Origin: Urechidicola vernalis
GTDB lineage: Bacteria; Bacteroidota; Bacteroidia; Flavobacteriales; Flavobacteriaceae
NCBI RefSeq assembly: GCF_031846385.1
Contig: NZ_JAVRHV010000004.1
Span: 62,001-126,000 of the forward strand
Direction: 5' to 3'
Length of the DNA: 64,000 bases
Shown here piece after piece: positions 44,151-52,873 of the stretch. Under the pieces are notes generated by a model. That model was not told where the DNA came from. It saw only the letters and a program-made list of their open reading frames with translations, and searched no databases. The first letter of the stretch is position 1. Each line of letters begins with the position of its first letter. A program made the position numbers and the translations under genes.

Positions 44151-44183
44151 AAAAAAGCCCGAACCAATGGTTCGGACTTTTTT
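44151..44183. terminator. Bidirectional terminator between the PqqB-like gene and sucB
   Basis: AAAAAAG-C-CCGAACC pairs with GGTTCGG-A-CTTTTTT around AAT, with one mismatch. Runs of A and T flank the hairpin on either side. Confidence 0.9.
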
Positions 44184-44200
44184 ATATTTTGAATATAGAG

Positions 44201-45409
44201 CTACATTTCTAATGCAGTTTTAATATCATTATTCATCAATAATTCAACAGGATTTTCTAAGGCTTCTTTAACCGCTACTAAGAAACCAACAGATTCACGT
44301 CCGTCAATAATTCTATGGTCATAAGATAAAGCTACATACATAATAGGTTGAATAACCACTTCTCCATTAACAGCCATTGGTCTGTTTACAATATTGTGCA
44401 TTCCTAAAATTCCACTTTGTGGAGGGTTGATAATAGGCGTAGACAGCATAGAACCAAATACACCACCATTAGTAATGGTAAATGTTCCGCCAGTCATTTC
44501 GTCAACGGTTATTTTTCCGTCTCTAGCTTTTATAGCCAATCGTTTTACTTCGCTTTCTACACCTCTAAAAGATAAGTTTTCAGCATTTCTTATTACCGGA
44601 ACCATCAATCCTTTAGGGCCTGAAACTGCAATTGAAATATCTTGAAAATCGTGTGAGATTTTAAAATCTCCATCAATCATAGAATTCACATCTGGATACA
44701 TTTTCAAAGCTCTAACAACCGCCAATGTAAAGAAACTCATAAAACCTAAACCAACACCATGTTTTGCTTTAAAGGCTTCTTTGTACTCGCTTCTTAAATC
44801 AAAAATAGGCTGCATGTTTACTTCGTTGAAGGTAGTTAGCATTGCTGTTTCGTTCTTTACAGAAACCAAACGCTGAGCAACTTTTCTACGCAACATTGAT
44901 AATTTTTTGCGATCACTATTTCTATTTCCATGTGCAGGAGCAGTTCCCATAGACGGCACTGCTTTAATAGCATCATCTTTAGTTACACGTCCATCTTTTC
45001 CAGTTCCTTTAACTTCAGATGCAGCAATTCCTTTTTCAGCCAAAATCTTTTTTGCGGCTGGTGATGCACTACCAGTAGCATAAGTATCAGATTTAGGCGC
45101 TTCCGTTTTTGGTGCGGCAACTTCTTCTTTTACTTCTTCCTTTTTAGGTGCTTCAGAACCTTCCGGTTTTTTAGCGTCCATATCAATTAAGCAAACTACG
45201 GCTCCAACAGCCACAGCATCGCCTTCTTCGGCCTTAAGCGTAATAATTCCACTTTCTTCAGCAGGTAATTCTAAAGTTGCTTTGTCTGAATCTACTTCAG
45301 CAATAGCCTGATCTTTCTCTACATAGTCTCCATCTTCAACCAACCAAGTTGCAATTTCTACTTCTGTAATCGATTCTCCCGGAGATGGGACTTTCATTTC
45401 TAAAATCAT
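44201..45409 (-). CDS. sucB: Dihydrolipoyl succinyltransferase, E2 of 2-oxoglutarate dehydrogenase
   Basis: A 402-residue TCA-cycle enzyme that moves succinyl from E1 to CoA. The lipoyl domain (1-76) has EVDSDKATLELPAEESG with the lipoylated Lys. An Ala/Pro/Glu-rich linker follows, and the peripheral subunit-binding domain (about 112-150) has SPAAKKILAEKGI and GTGKDGRVTKDD. The catalytic domain ends SYDHRIIDGRESVGFLV with the catalytic His and Asp. It follows sucA by 28 bases on the same strand. Confidence 0.95.
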   Translation of the reverse strand: MILEMKVPSPGESITEVEIATWLVEDGDYVEKDQAIAEVDSDKATLELPAEESGIITLKAEEGDAVAVGAVVCLIDMDAKKPEGSEAPKKEEVKEEVAAPKTEAPKSDTYATGSASPAAKKILAEKGIAASEVKGTGKDGRVTKDDAIKAVPSMGTAPAHGNRNSDRKKLSMLRRKVAQRLVSVKNETAMLTTFNEVNMQPIFDLRSEYKEAFKAKHGVGLGFMSFFTLAVVRALKMYPDVNSMIDGDFKISHDFQDISIAVSGPKGLMVPVIRNAENLSFRGVESEVKRLAIKARDGKITVDEMTGGTFTITNGGVFGSMLSTPIINPPQSGILGMHNIVNRPMAVNGEVVIQPIMYVALSYDHRIIDGRESVGFLVAVKEALENPVELLMNNDIKTALEM

Positions 45410-45437
45410 CGTACTATAATTTTACGTTTTGAATTTT

Positions 45438-48176
45438 TTATTTTTCAGTAGTGTCAAAAACACTATCAATAACTCGTTGTTGTCTTCTTTTATCTCTTGC
45501 GCCATTTCCTGGTGCTGGTGCTGCAGCAAAATCTCTAGCAGCCACTTTTAGTGGAGCCAATTCAAATCGCTGTAGCATGTAAGTCCATGCTCCCATATTT
45601 TTAGGCTCTTCTTGTGCCCAAGTATATGTTTTTACATTCGGATAGCGATCCATTATTTTTTGAATCTTATCGTGATGTAAAGGGAATAATTGCTCAATTC
45701 TAACAAGAGCAACATTTTCGTTTTCTAATTTCTCTCTTTCTGCTAATAAATCATAATAGAATTTACCAGTACAGAAGACCATTTTAGTTACTTTTTCTGG
45801 ATTTATTGTATCATCAATGACTTCTTGGAATTGACCTCCAGCCAATTCACTTATAGATGAAACGGCTTTTGGATGACGCAATAAACTCTTAGGCGTTAAG
45901 ACAATTAATGGTTTTCTAAAGTCACGTTTCATTTGACGACGTAACAAGTGGAAGAAGTTTGCAGGTGTTGTACAATCTGCAACAATCATATTGTCTTTAG
46001 CGCACAATTGTAAATAACGTTCCATACGGGCAGATGAGTGCTCAGATCCTTGACTTTCGTACCCATGAGGTAATAAGACAACAATTCCGTTTTGCATTTT
46101 CCATTTGTCTTCCGCAGCAGAAAGGTATTGGTCAAAAATAATTTGAGCTCCATTACTAAAATCACCAAACTGAGCTTCCCAAATAGTTAAGGTATTTGGG
46201 TTGGCCATTGCATAACCATAGTCAAAGCCTAATACGCCATATTCAGATAATAAAGAGTTGTAAATATACATCTCTCCTTTATTGTCTTTGTTTGTGTTTA
46301 ACAAGTTGATGCGCTCTTCAGAGATCTCATCACGCAATATAGCATGACGGTGACTAAAAGTTCCACGTTCTACATCTTGTCCAGAAATACGAATATCAAA
46401 GCCTTCTTCTAATAAACTTCCATAGGCCATAGTTTCTGCCATTCCCCAATCTAAGGCGTCTGTTTCAAAAACCATTTTTGCTCTACCTCCTAAAATTCGT
46501 TCTGCTTTACGAACAAACTTTACACCTTCTGGAACTGTAGAAACTACTTTGGCAATATTTTCTAAGTTTTCTTTTGGGTATGCAGTCTTAATAGGACTTA
46601 ACATGCCATCTAAACGTTGTCTATTAAAATCGGACCAACGTTCTTCCATAAATTCACGAACCTTTGAAGAGTCAGACTCTTTCGCTTTCGTAAATTCCGT
46701 TTCCATCATTGCTTTAAAATCTGCAACAATCTTTTTACCATAACCGGTATCGATTGTATTTTCAGCAATTAATTTATCGGTATATATTTTTAAAGGATTG
46801 CTATGTTTCGAAATTGCTTTATACAATTTAGGTTGTGTAAATCTTGGTTCATCTCCTTCGTTATGACCATATTTACGGTAACCTAATAAATCTATATAAA
46901 CATCCTTTTTAAATTTCATTCTATAATCTAGCGCTAGTTCAATAGCATGAACAACCGCTTCCGCATCATCAGCATTTACGTGCAATACTGGCGACAATAC
47001 AACTTTTGCCACATCTGTACAATAGGTACTTGATCTAGCATCTAAATAGTTGGTTGTAAATCCGATTTGATTATTTACAACAATATGAATCGTACCACCA
47101 GTTTTATAACCGTTTAATTGGCTCATTTGAGCAACCTCGTAAGCAATTCCTTGCCCAGCAATCGCAGCATCACCATGGACTATAATTGGTAATATTTTTG
47201 AATCATCACCTTTGTAATCCTTATCAATTTTAGCACGTGTAATTCCTTCTGCTACAGAAGCAACGGTTTCTAAATGCGACGGATTTGGCACCAAATTCAT
47301 TTTGATGGTTTTTCCGTTTTGATAAGTTTTGTCTAACGTAAGACCTAAGTGGTATTTTACATCACCGTCAATATTCGCATCTTCAAAATCTTTTCCTTCA
47401 AACTCGCTAAACAACTCGTTCATTGGTTTTCTAAACACATTGACCAAGGTGCTTAATCTACCTCTGTGCGCCATACCAATAACTGCTTCTTTAACACCGT
47501 AATCTTCTACGGCATTATATAAAGCAACACTAATAGCCGGAATTAAAGATTCACCTCCTTCTAATGAGAAACGTTTTTGACCAACATATTTTGTTTGTAA
47601 AAAACTCTCAAAAGTAACGGCATGGTTTAACTTAGAAAGAATGTATTTTTTTGCTTCTACAGAAAATCGAGGATGATTGTCGTTAAAGTTTAATTTAGAC
47701 TGCCACCATTTAATCACTTCCGGATTTCTGATATACATATATTCTACACCAATAGAAGCACAATAAATTTGCTCTAAGTGTAAAACAATATTCTTTAGGG
47801 AAGTGGTTCCTAATCCTAAAACTTCTCCTGCATCAAAATTAGAATCTAAATCAGCATTTGATAGCCCAAAATTTTCAAGCGCTAACGAAGGGGAGTACTC
47901 TCTTCTGTTTCTAACAGGGTTGGTTTTGGTAAATAAATGACCACGAGTTCTATACCCATTAATCAAATCTAAAACTCTAAATTCTTTGCTAACTTGTTCC
48001 GGAACTTCAACGGCTATTTCTTCGCCATTAATTGAGTAGTTCTCATTGGCCAAATCGTATCCTTGGAAAAAACTTTTCCAACTTGGTTCAACCGCGTCTG
48101 GATTTACCAAGTATTGGTCGTATAAATCAGAAATAAACTCTGAGTGTACGGCATTTAAAAACGAAAATTTATCCAT
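45438..48176 (-). CDS. sucA: 2-oxoglutarate dehydrogenase E1 component
   Basis: A 912-residue thiamine-diphosphate-dependent decarboxylase of the 2-oxoglutarate dehydrogenase complex. Recognisable blocks: SFLNAVHSEFISDLYDQYL, RGHLFTKTNP, IGMAHRGRLSTLVNV, IIVHGDAAIAGQGIAYE, VNNQIGFTTNY, GYRKYGHNEGDEPRFTQP, SGQDVERGTFSHRHA and LPHGYESQGSEHSSAR. It is at the upper end of the family length. It forms a two-gene unit with sucB; E3 is elsewhere. Confidence 0.96.
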   Translation of the reverse strand: MDKFSFLNAVHSEFISDLYDQYLVNPDAVEPSWKSFFQGYDLANENYSINGEEIAVEVPEQVSKEFRVLDLINGYRTRGHLFTKTNPVRNRREYSPSLALENFGLSNADLDSNFDAGEVLGLGTTSLKNIVLHLEQIYCASIGVEYMYIRNPEVIKWWQSKLNFNDNHPRFSVEAKKYILSKLNHAVTFESFLQTKYVGQKRFSLEGGESLIPAISVALYNAVEDYGVKEAVIGMAHRGRLSTLVNVFRKPMNELFSEFEGKDFEDANIDGDVKYHLGLTLDKTYQNGKTIKMNLVPNPSHLETVASVAEGITRAKIDKDYKGDDSKILPIIVHGDAAIAGQGIAYEVAQMSQLNGYKTGGTIHIVVNNQIGFTTNYLDARSSTYCTDVAKVVLSPVLHVNADDAEAVVHAIELALDYRMKFKKDVYIDLLGYRKYGHNEGDEPRFTQPKLYKAISKHSNPLKIYTDKLIAENTIDTGYGKKIVADFKAMMETEFTKAKESDSSKVREFMEERWSDFNRQRLDGMLSPIKTAYPKENLENIAKVVSTVPEGVKFVRKAERILGGRAKMVFETDALDWGMAETMAYGSLLEEGFDIRISGQDVERGTFSHRHAILRDEISEERINLLNTNKDNKGEMYIYNSLLSEYGVLGFDYGYAMANPNTLTIWEAQFGDFSNGAQIIFDQYLSAAEDKWKMQNGIVVLLPHGYESQGSEHSSARMERYLQLCAKDNMIVADCTTPANFFHLLRRQMKRDFRKPLIVLTPKSLLRHPKAVSSISELAGGQFQEVIDDTINPEKVTKMVFCTGKFYYDLLAEREKLENENVALVRIEQLFPLHHDKIQKIMDRYPNVKTYTWAQEEPKNMGAWTYMLQRFELAPLKVAARDFAAAPAPGNGARDKRRQQRVIDSVFDTTEK

Positions 48177-48346
48177 AATTTTTTTCGTACAAAAATGTTT
48201 TAATTAAAACAGGGTCAAAAATACAACGATTTCGTAAAACCACCATTTATTCTGTTGATATTTAACGGATCTTTTTAAGATTTTATAATCAATTCTGATT
48301 CAATTTAAATTCCTAAAGAAAGGAAGTAATAATTTTTTAAAAATTG

Positions 48347-48377
48347 TTTGGCAGAAGTATAAAAAGATATATATTTG
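48347..48377 (+). promoter_or_regulatory. Full consensus promoter of tRNA-Asn
   Basis: TTTG at 48347-48350 and TATATTTG at 48370-48377 are separated by exactly 19 bases, a perfect match to the Bacteroidota housekeeping promoter. A small leader hairpin (ACCGA/TCGGT, 48381-48399) follows before the tRNA. Confidence 0.88.
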
Positions 48378-48403
48378 CACACCGAAATTAAAAATCGGTA
48401 CAT

Positions 48404-48477
48404 TCCTCCTTAGCTCAGTTGGTTAGAGCATCTGACTGTTAATCAGAGGGTCCTTGGTTCGAGCCCAAGAGGGGGAG
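48404..48477 (+). tRNA. tRNA-Asn (anticodon GTT)
   Basis: A 74-base tRNA cloverleaf: acceptor TCCTCCT/AGGGGGA (one G-T pair), D stem GCTC/GAGC, anticodon stem TCTGA/TCAGA with loop CTGTTAA (anticodon GTT, 48438-48440), T stem CTTGG/CCAAG with loop TTCGAGC, and a G discriminator. The CCA end is not encoded. It has a strong promoter upstream and an integrase gene downstream, a classic integration site. Confidence 0.97.
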
Positions 48478-48488
48478 CAAAAAATGAC

Positions 48489-48518
48489 AAGCCTTTACAG
48501 AAATGTAGAGGCTTTTTT
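48489..48518 (+). terminator. Intrinsic terminator of tRNA-Asn
   Basis: AAGCCTTTACA pairs with TGTAGAGGCTT (one G-T pair) around GAAA, followed by a T-run. Confidence 0.9.
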
Positions 48519-48583
48519 GCGTTATAACATTTCCTGCCTAGGAATTTATTGAATTTCTCAAATTCATTCATTTTCAACTCCTT

Positions 48584-48598
48584 TTGACAACTTGTCAA
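48584..48598. repeat. Perfect inverted repeat upstream of the integrase
   Basis: TTGACAA-C-TTGTCAA is a 15-base palindrome with a one-base centre. It lies between the tRNA terminator and the integrase gene, next to the direct repeats at 48616-48659, and may be a recombinase or regulator binding site. Confidence 0.55.
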
Positions 48599-48615
48599 CT
48601 TTTTTTGAGGGAAAA

Positions 48616-48659
48616 GTACCCCACTTGGTACTCCAATAAAAATTCTAGGTACCCCATTT
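48616..48659 (+). repeat. Three imperfect direct repeats, candidate integrase arm-type sites
   Basis: Repeats GTACCCCACTT (48616), GTACTCCAATA (48628) and GTACCCCATTT (48649) share GTACyCCA. Their starts are 12 and 21 bases apart, close to whole helical turns. The location 28 bases before the integrase ATG and beside the tRNA fits arm-type binding sites of an attachment region. No database check was done. Confidence 0.5.
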
Positions 48660-48686
48660 AAAATAAACCAACTAAAAATTAAAATT

Positions 48687-49889
48687 ATGAATAAGAATAA
48701 ACTGAATATATTATTATATACGGATAAAAGTAAATTAAGTAAAAAAGGTGAATGCCCTATAAAATGTAGATTAACTTATCTAAAGATTAGAAAACAATTC
48801 TCAACAGGACTTTTTGTAAATCCAAAATACTGGAATTCTAAGAAACAGAAGGTTCTAGAAGATTCTGAACAATCTGATTATTTAAACACGCAACTGAGCC
48901 TGATAATGAATAAAATTAATCAGGCTTTTTTATTGCTTCAAATTCAAGAATCTAACTTTTCTGTAGAAGACATTTACAGCACATATAAAGGAGAGAAATT
49001 AGCCAAAGAATACAATGTAGTTGAATACTTTGAAATGTTCTTAAAGCGTCTTAAAAGACTTATAAACATTGAAATTAAGGCTGTAACATACAAGAAATAC
49101 AACTATGTAAAGGAAAATGTGAAATCATTCATTAAATGGAAGTACAAACGCTCAGATTATCCATTAAAAAAGTTAAAACAACAGTTTTTGGATGACTTTG
49201 ATTATTACTTAAAAGTTGAGAGAGGACAAAAGCAAGTTACTATTAATAAGGAGATACAAAGATTTAGGAAACCTATTAAAGTAGCAGTTTCTGAAGGATA
49301 TCTAGAAAGAGATCCATTTATGTTGCATAAAAATAAGAAGGTGATTAAAAAGATTGTGTTTTTAACTACGGAAGAATTACAGAAATTTGAATCACACGTA
49401 TTTGAACAATCTACTTTACGATTAGTACAAGACCTATTTATTTTCTCTTGCTATACAGGGTTAGCCTATAATGAATTGAAGCAGTTGTCTAAGAAGCATA
49501 TTGTGAAAGGTTTTGATGGAATGAATTGGATTGAAATGACTAGGGAAAAAACACAAGGAAATATATCTGTTCCAATACTTTCAAAGGCTTCAGATTTAAT
49601 TGTTAAATATAGAAATGATGAGGTTGACCAAATATTTCCTGTTATGAGTAATCAACAGTATAACTCTTATTTAAAGGTTGTAGGAAGCATTTTAGGTTTT
49701 GACAAAGTATTAACTACTCATATTGCTAGAAAAACCTTTGCTAGTACAGTATTGTTATATAATGATGTTCCAATTGAAATAGTAAGTAAATTATTAGGGC
49801 ATAGTAGTATTTCCATAACTGAAGAAAGTTATGGTAAAGTGATAAAAAAGAGAGTGAGTGATGAAGTGAAGAGGCTGGGGTCTATTTAG
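48687..49889 (+). CDS. Tyrosine recombinase / integrase of the Bacteroidota type
   Basis: A 400-residue site-specific recombinase. N-terminal residues 1-90 match the arm-binding domain (NILLYTDKSKLSKKGECPIKCRLTY in pieces). Residues about 108-205 are the SAM-like core-binding domain. The catalytic domain has TGLA-YNEL with A260 in place of the first Arg, K288 in REKTQG, H345-IA-R348, LLGHSSIS with H372 and the nucleophile Y382 in EESYGKV. Loss of the first Arg is known in Bacteroidetes integrases such as IntDOT. Just downstream of tRNA-Asn, it probably mobilised the following genes. Confidence 0.93.
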   Translation: MNKNKLNILLYTDKSKLSKKGECPIKCRLTYLKIRKQFSTGLFVNPKYWNSKKQKVLEDSEQSDYLNTQLSLIMNKINQAFLLLQIQESNFSVEDIYSTYKGEKLAKEYNVVEYFEMFLKRLKRLINIEIKAVTYKKYNYVKENVKSFIKWKYKRSDYPLKKLKQQFLDDFDYYLKVERGQKQVTINKEIQRFRKPIKVAVSEGYLERDPFMLHKNKKVIKKIVFLTTEELQKFESHVFEQSTLRLVQDLFIFSCYTGLAYNELKQLSKKHIVKGFDGMNWIEMTREKTQGNISVPILSKASDLIVKYRNDEVDQIFPVMSNQQYNSYLKVVGSILGFDKVLTTHIARKTFASTVLLYNDVPIEIVSKLLGHSSISITEESYGKVIKKRVSDEVKRLGSI

Positions 49890-50105
49890 TTAAGTATAAA
49901 TTTAGTACTTTTGTTATATAATATCTAACTAAACTACAAATTCCACTTCATAGAAATGGTGATTAATTGAAATCTCCTGGTTAGAACATTTTATCGACCT
50001 CATTTAAATCGTTATTAAAAAAGTATTTATTCAACCCCTCTGATACATTTTGTTAGACAGTATTTGCTGTTTGTTCAAGTCGATTATTAACTAAAACTAA
50101 ATAAA

Positions 50106-50870
50106 ATGAAAAGAGTAATTTTAATTTCCATGGCGTTATTGATGTGTAATGTTTTGGTAGGGCAAAGAAATGATAATTCTAAATACTGGATTACATTTGA
50201 GTACAAAGCAAAAGAGGGTATGGTGCAAAAGTTTATGGAGGCTGCGGCTGAAAAGACTACTAAGTTTAATAGTAACCCTGATCATTCTATGATGACTTAT
50301 CGTGTAATTACTGGTAGAAATTCAGGAACATTTGTTAGGGTTCAATCTAGTAAATCACCTGCTGATTTTGATAAAGATCGTTCGGCTGAAGGAGAATATT
50401 GGAATGAAAATGTAGGTAAATACATTGGGGAAAATATTGGGAGAAAACACTGGGTACTGCTAGATAGCGGTTCTTACAATAGTGATCCAGAAAATACAAC
50501 CCCGAAAAAATTTGTAGAATGGAGGTCTTTTGATGTGAAACCCTCTGGAATTCTTCATTTTAGAAGATTTATGTATCGAATTGCAAAAACTCTTGAAAAG
50601 AGAGAAGTTGAAGGAACAAGATTTTTATATCGACTAGTAAGTGGTGGAAATAGAAATTTATTTGTTGTTGTAATGCCATTTGACACTTTTAAAAGATCTA
50701 ATCAACAAGAGTTTGAAAATTCTTTTAGAGATGATTATAACGAACTACATGGCTATGGAACTTTTGATGAAGATCAAGCAAATTTTGATAATTCACTTGA
50801 AAATTGGGGAGAAATGATTGAAACACTTCAATTAGAGCCTTCTATGACCACAGGAATGATGAATAAATAG
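50106..50870 (+). CDS. Exported protein of unknown function with an internal duplication
   Basis: A 254-residue protein with a signal peptide (VILISMALLMCNVLVGQ). Two halves (about 25-110 and 130-240) share a pattern: YWITFEYKAKEGMVQKFMEA with MMTYRVITGRNSGTFVRVQ, and VEWRSFDVKPSGILHFRRFM with FLYRLVSGGNRNLFVVVMP. The alternation of beta strands and helices suggests two dimeric alpha/beta-barrel (ABM-like) modules. This is inference. It is the first cargo gene downstream of the integrase. Confidence 0.6.
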   Translation: MKRVILISMALLMCNVLVGQRNDNSKYWITFEYKAKEGMVQKFMEAAAEKTTKFNSNPDHSMMTYRVITGRNSGTFVRVQSSKSPADFDKDRSAEGEYWNENVGKYIGENIGRKHWVLLDSGSYNSDPENTTPKKFVEWRSFDVKPSGILHFRRFMYRIAKTLEKREVEGTRFLYRLVSGGNRNLFVVVMPFDTFKRSNQQEFENSFRDDYNELHGYGTFDEDQANFDNSLENWGEMIETLQLEPSMTTGMMNK

Positions 50871-51023
50871 ATTCATTATTAAAAAATGGATGACAAAAAC
50901 CTTACGAATAAATTCTACTAGAATAATAAGGTTGGCTTCAAATAAATTGACCCTATATTTTGTCTCTATTTACGATTTAGAGATTAAGTAAATATGAATT
51001 ATACTAATTAAAAATTAAATACT

Positions 51024-51443
51024 ATGGACGTTTTTGAAAATGCAACTCAATTTTTTCACAATTGTGAATCCGCTAAAGGATGGGAATTTTGTAAGGAATA
51101 TGTGGATGATAATGCCATATTTACTTCTCAAAATCAAGCTCTTTCAGAGGTGAATGATGTTAAAACATATGTTGATTGGATTTATAATTTAAGCACAATT
51201 ACAATGCCTGGCTGCACGTATAAAGTACATGCATCTGCATTTGATGAAAATAAGAATACAGCAATTTTTTTTGGTACTTTTAGTGGTACACATTTAGGAG
51301 AAGGTGGTCCTGTACCTCCAACAAATAAATCAACAAACACGGATTACGTATATGCACTTAAAATGAATGAAGCTGGTAAAGTTGAAAAAATGACTAAAAT
51401 TTGGAATGCACCATATGCTTTGCGTGAACTTGGTTGGATGTGA
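51024..51443 (+). CDS. SnoaL/NTF2-like small protein
   Basis: A 139-residue cytosolic protein with no signal peptide. The pattern FENATQFFHNCESAKGWEFCKEYVDDNAIFTSQ, a middle WIYNLSTI, KNTAIFFGTFSGTHLGEGGP and DYVYALKMNEAGKVEKMTKIWN fits the NTF2-like cone fold of the SnoaL polyketide-cyclase group. A ligand-binding or isomerase role is possible. It is not certain because catalytic residues in this fold are not conserved. It sits on the tRNA-Asn island. Confidence 0.7.
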   Translation: MDVFENATQFFHNCESAKGWEFCKEYVDDNAIFTSQNQALSEVNDVKTYVDWIYNLSTITMPGCTYKVHASAFDENKNTAIFFGTFSGTHLGEGGPVPPTNKSTNTDYVYALKMNEAGKVEKMTKIWNAPYALRELGWM

Positions 51444-51494
51444 TAAATTAGGCCGTTTAATATAACATTGATTTAATGCGTAACCAATTCTTAT

Positions 51495-52457
51495 ATGACA
51501 ATTGACATTAAAGGAGTTAAGTTTATAAAAAGCATTTGGGTTGTCTATTGTTTAATTGAAATATTTTTAATCGATATAAACCAATTAAATGCTCAGCAAA
51601 TTCTCGACAGTACTTTTGCTTATAAAGTTGAGAATCCTGTTTATCCGTTAAATTCTGGACCGATTATTCATATTGATGAATATCATAATAATGACATGTC
51701 CATTAATGTTAGGATGTTTCCCCTATTAAAATTACTTCGCCATGATGGTTATCGCATTCAATCATATAATGATTCCTTTAGTACAGAATTATTAAATGAA
51801 GTAGAAATATTAGTAATTATTGGTGCTCTTCATAAATCAAATATTAATAATTGGAAGTTGCCTACGCCTTCAGCACTTACCGATTCTGAAATGAATGTAT
51901 TACTTGAATGGATAGATAACGGAGGGAGTTTATTATTAGTTGCAGATCATATGCCGTTTCCAGGAGCCATTCAAAAGTTCTCATCTAAATTAGGGGTTAA
52001 TTGGTATAATGGTTTTGTTATAGATTCTATAAATTGGGGAATGACCGTATTTTCAAGAAGGGATAATACCTTATTAAAGCACCCTATAATTGAGGGTAAA
52101 AACAAGGGAGAAAAGGTAAATTGGGTTGCTACTTATTACGGAAGTGGGTTCAAAATAGAAAATGACTCAATTATTGGTCTATTATCTTTTAATAATCCAA
52201 ATATTGTATCGTATCAAACAGAACAGGCTTGGAAGATATACCCTGAAACACCTATTGTTTCTTTTAAAAACTTATACCAAGGTGCAATTTTGAAAAAAGG
52301 GAAGGGAAGAGTTGCTTTTATAGGTGAGGCAAGTTTATTTTCAGCTCAGTTAGTCGGAGAACAGCAGAACCCGGTTGGATTAAATTTTCAGAATGAAAAT
52401 CAAAACCTTCAGTTTGTTCTTAACATTTTCCATTGGCTATCTAAGGAAATAGATTGA
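51495..52457 (+). CDS. DUF4350-like exported protein with glutamine-amidotransferase-like fold
   Basis: A 320-residue protein with an N-terminal signal or anchor (IWVVYCLIEIFLIDI ... LNAQ). The body begins GPIIHIDEYHNNDMS and has LLKLLRHDGYRIQSY, EILVIIGALHKS, LLEWIDNGGSLLLVADHMPFPGA and RVAFIGEASLFSAQLVG. This is the pattern of ThuA/DUF4350-type class I amidotransferase-like sensors, with a lost catalytic Cys. It may bind a ligand or help a trafficking process. It is the third cargo gene on the island. Confidence 0.68.
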   Translation: MTIDIKGVKFIKSIWVVYCLIEIFLIDINQLNAQQILDSTFAYKVENPVYPLNSGPIIHIDEYHNNDMSINVRMFPLLKLLRHDGYRIQSYNDSFSTELLNEVEILVIIGALHKSNINNWKLPTPSALTDSEMNVLLEWIDNGGSLLLVADHMPFPGAIQKFSSKLGVNWYNGFVIDSINWGMTVFSRRDNTLLKHPIIEGKNKGEKVNWVATYYGSGFKIENDSIIGLLSFNNPNIVSYQTEQAWKIYPETPIVSFKNLYQGAILKKGKGRVAFIGEASLFSAQLVGEQQNPVGLNFQNENQNLQFVLNIFHWLSKEID

Positions 52458-52529
52458 ATATGAATTTTTTTATTTAATAGAGTAAAAGACTTAAATAGCA
52501 CATTTTCATAGGATGAGAAAGAATAAAAA

Positions 52530-52559
52530 AACCTGAGTACTGATAACGATACTCAGGTT
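52530..52559. terminator. Hairpin after the DUF4350-like gene
   Basis: AACCTGAGTA pairs perfectly with TACTCAGGTT around a ten-base loop. The T-run lies only on the minus-strand side (TTTTTT), while no minus-strand gene nearby needs it; on the plus strand it lies 72 bases after the stop codon without T-tail. Its role is uncertain. Confidence 0.5.
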
Positions 52560-52758
52560 ATAAATAAATCAACCCCAAAGATTCATTTACACTATAAAGA
52601 TAATAGAATTTATTATTCAAATTGAATTAACTTTGCAGTTGGTGTAAAACGGACATTAAATTGTTGAAAATTAATGACATATGATATTTAAGAGTGTGGA
52701 GTTAACATTATATATTTATTGAGAATAGTATTTTTGAAATCTAAATCATGCCCAAATA

Positions 52759-52789
52759 TTTGTAAATTTAATTGAAACTTATATATTTG
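52759..52789 (+). promoter_or_regulatory. Full consensus promoter of a candidate small RNA
   Basis: TTTG at 52759-52762 and TATATTTG at 52782-52789 are separated by exactly 19 bases, as in the tRNA-Asn promoter. No coding region starts downstream within 700 bases; instead a terminator follows after about 65 bases. Confidence 0.75.
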
Positions 52790-52792
52790 GAA

Positions 52793-52862
52793 AAGTAGAC
52801 ATTTACAGTCTACTTCTTTTTCATAGCAATTTTCCCATCTAAGTAATTAGGTGGGTTTTTTA
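52793..52862 (+). ncRNA. Candidate small RNA of about 65-70 nt
   Basis: Directly after the promoter, AAGTAGAC (52793-52800) pairs with GTCTACTT (52808-52815) around ATTTACA, giving an 8-bp hairpin at the predicted 5' end. A single-stranded linker of about 18 bases (CTTTTTCATAGCAATTTT) follows, then terminator hairpin CCCATCT/AGGTGGG with a T-run (52834-52862). A promoter, 5' hairpin, linker and terminator with no open frame is the layout of a trans-acting small RNA. I do not recognise a named family; expression is unproven. Confidence 0.5.
52834..52862 (+). terminator. Intrinsic terminator of the candidate small RNA
   Basis: CCCATCT pairs with AGGTGGG (one G-T pair) around an eight-base loop, followed by TTTTTTATT. 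Confidence 0.75.
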
Positions 52863-52873
52863 TTATCGATTGA

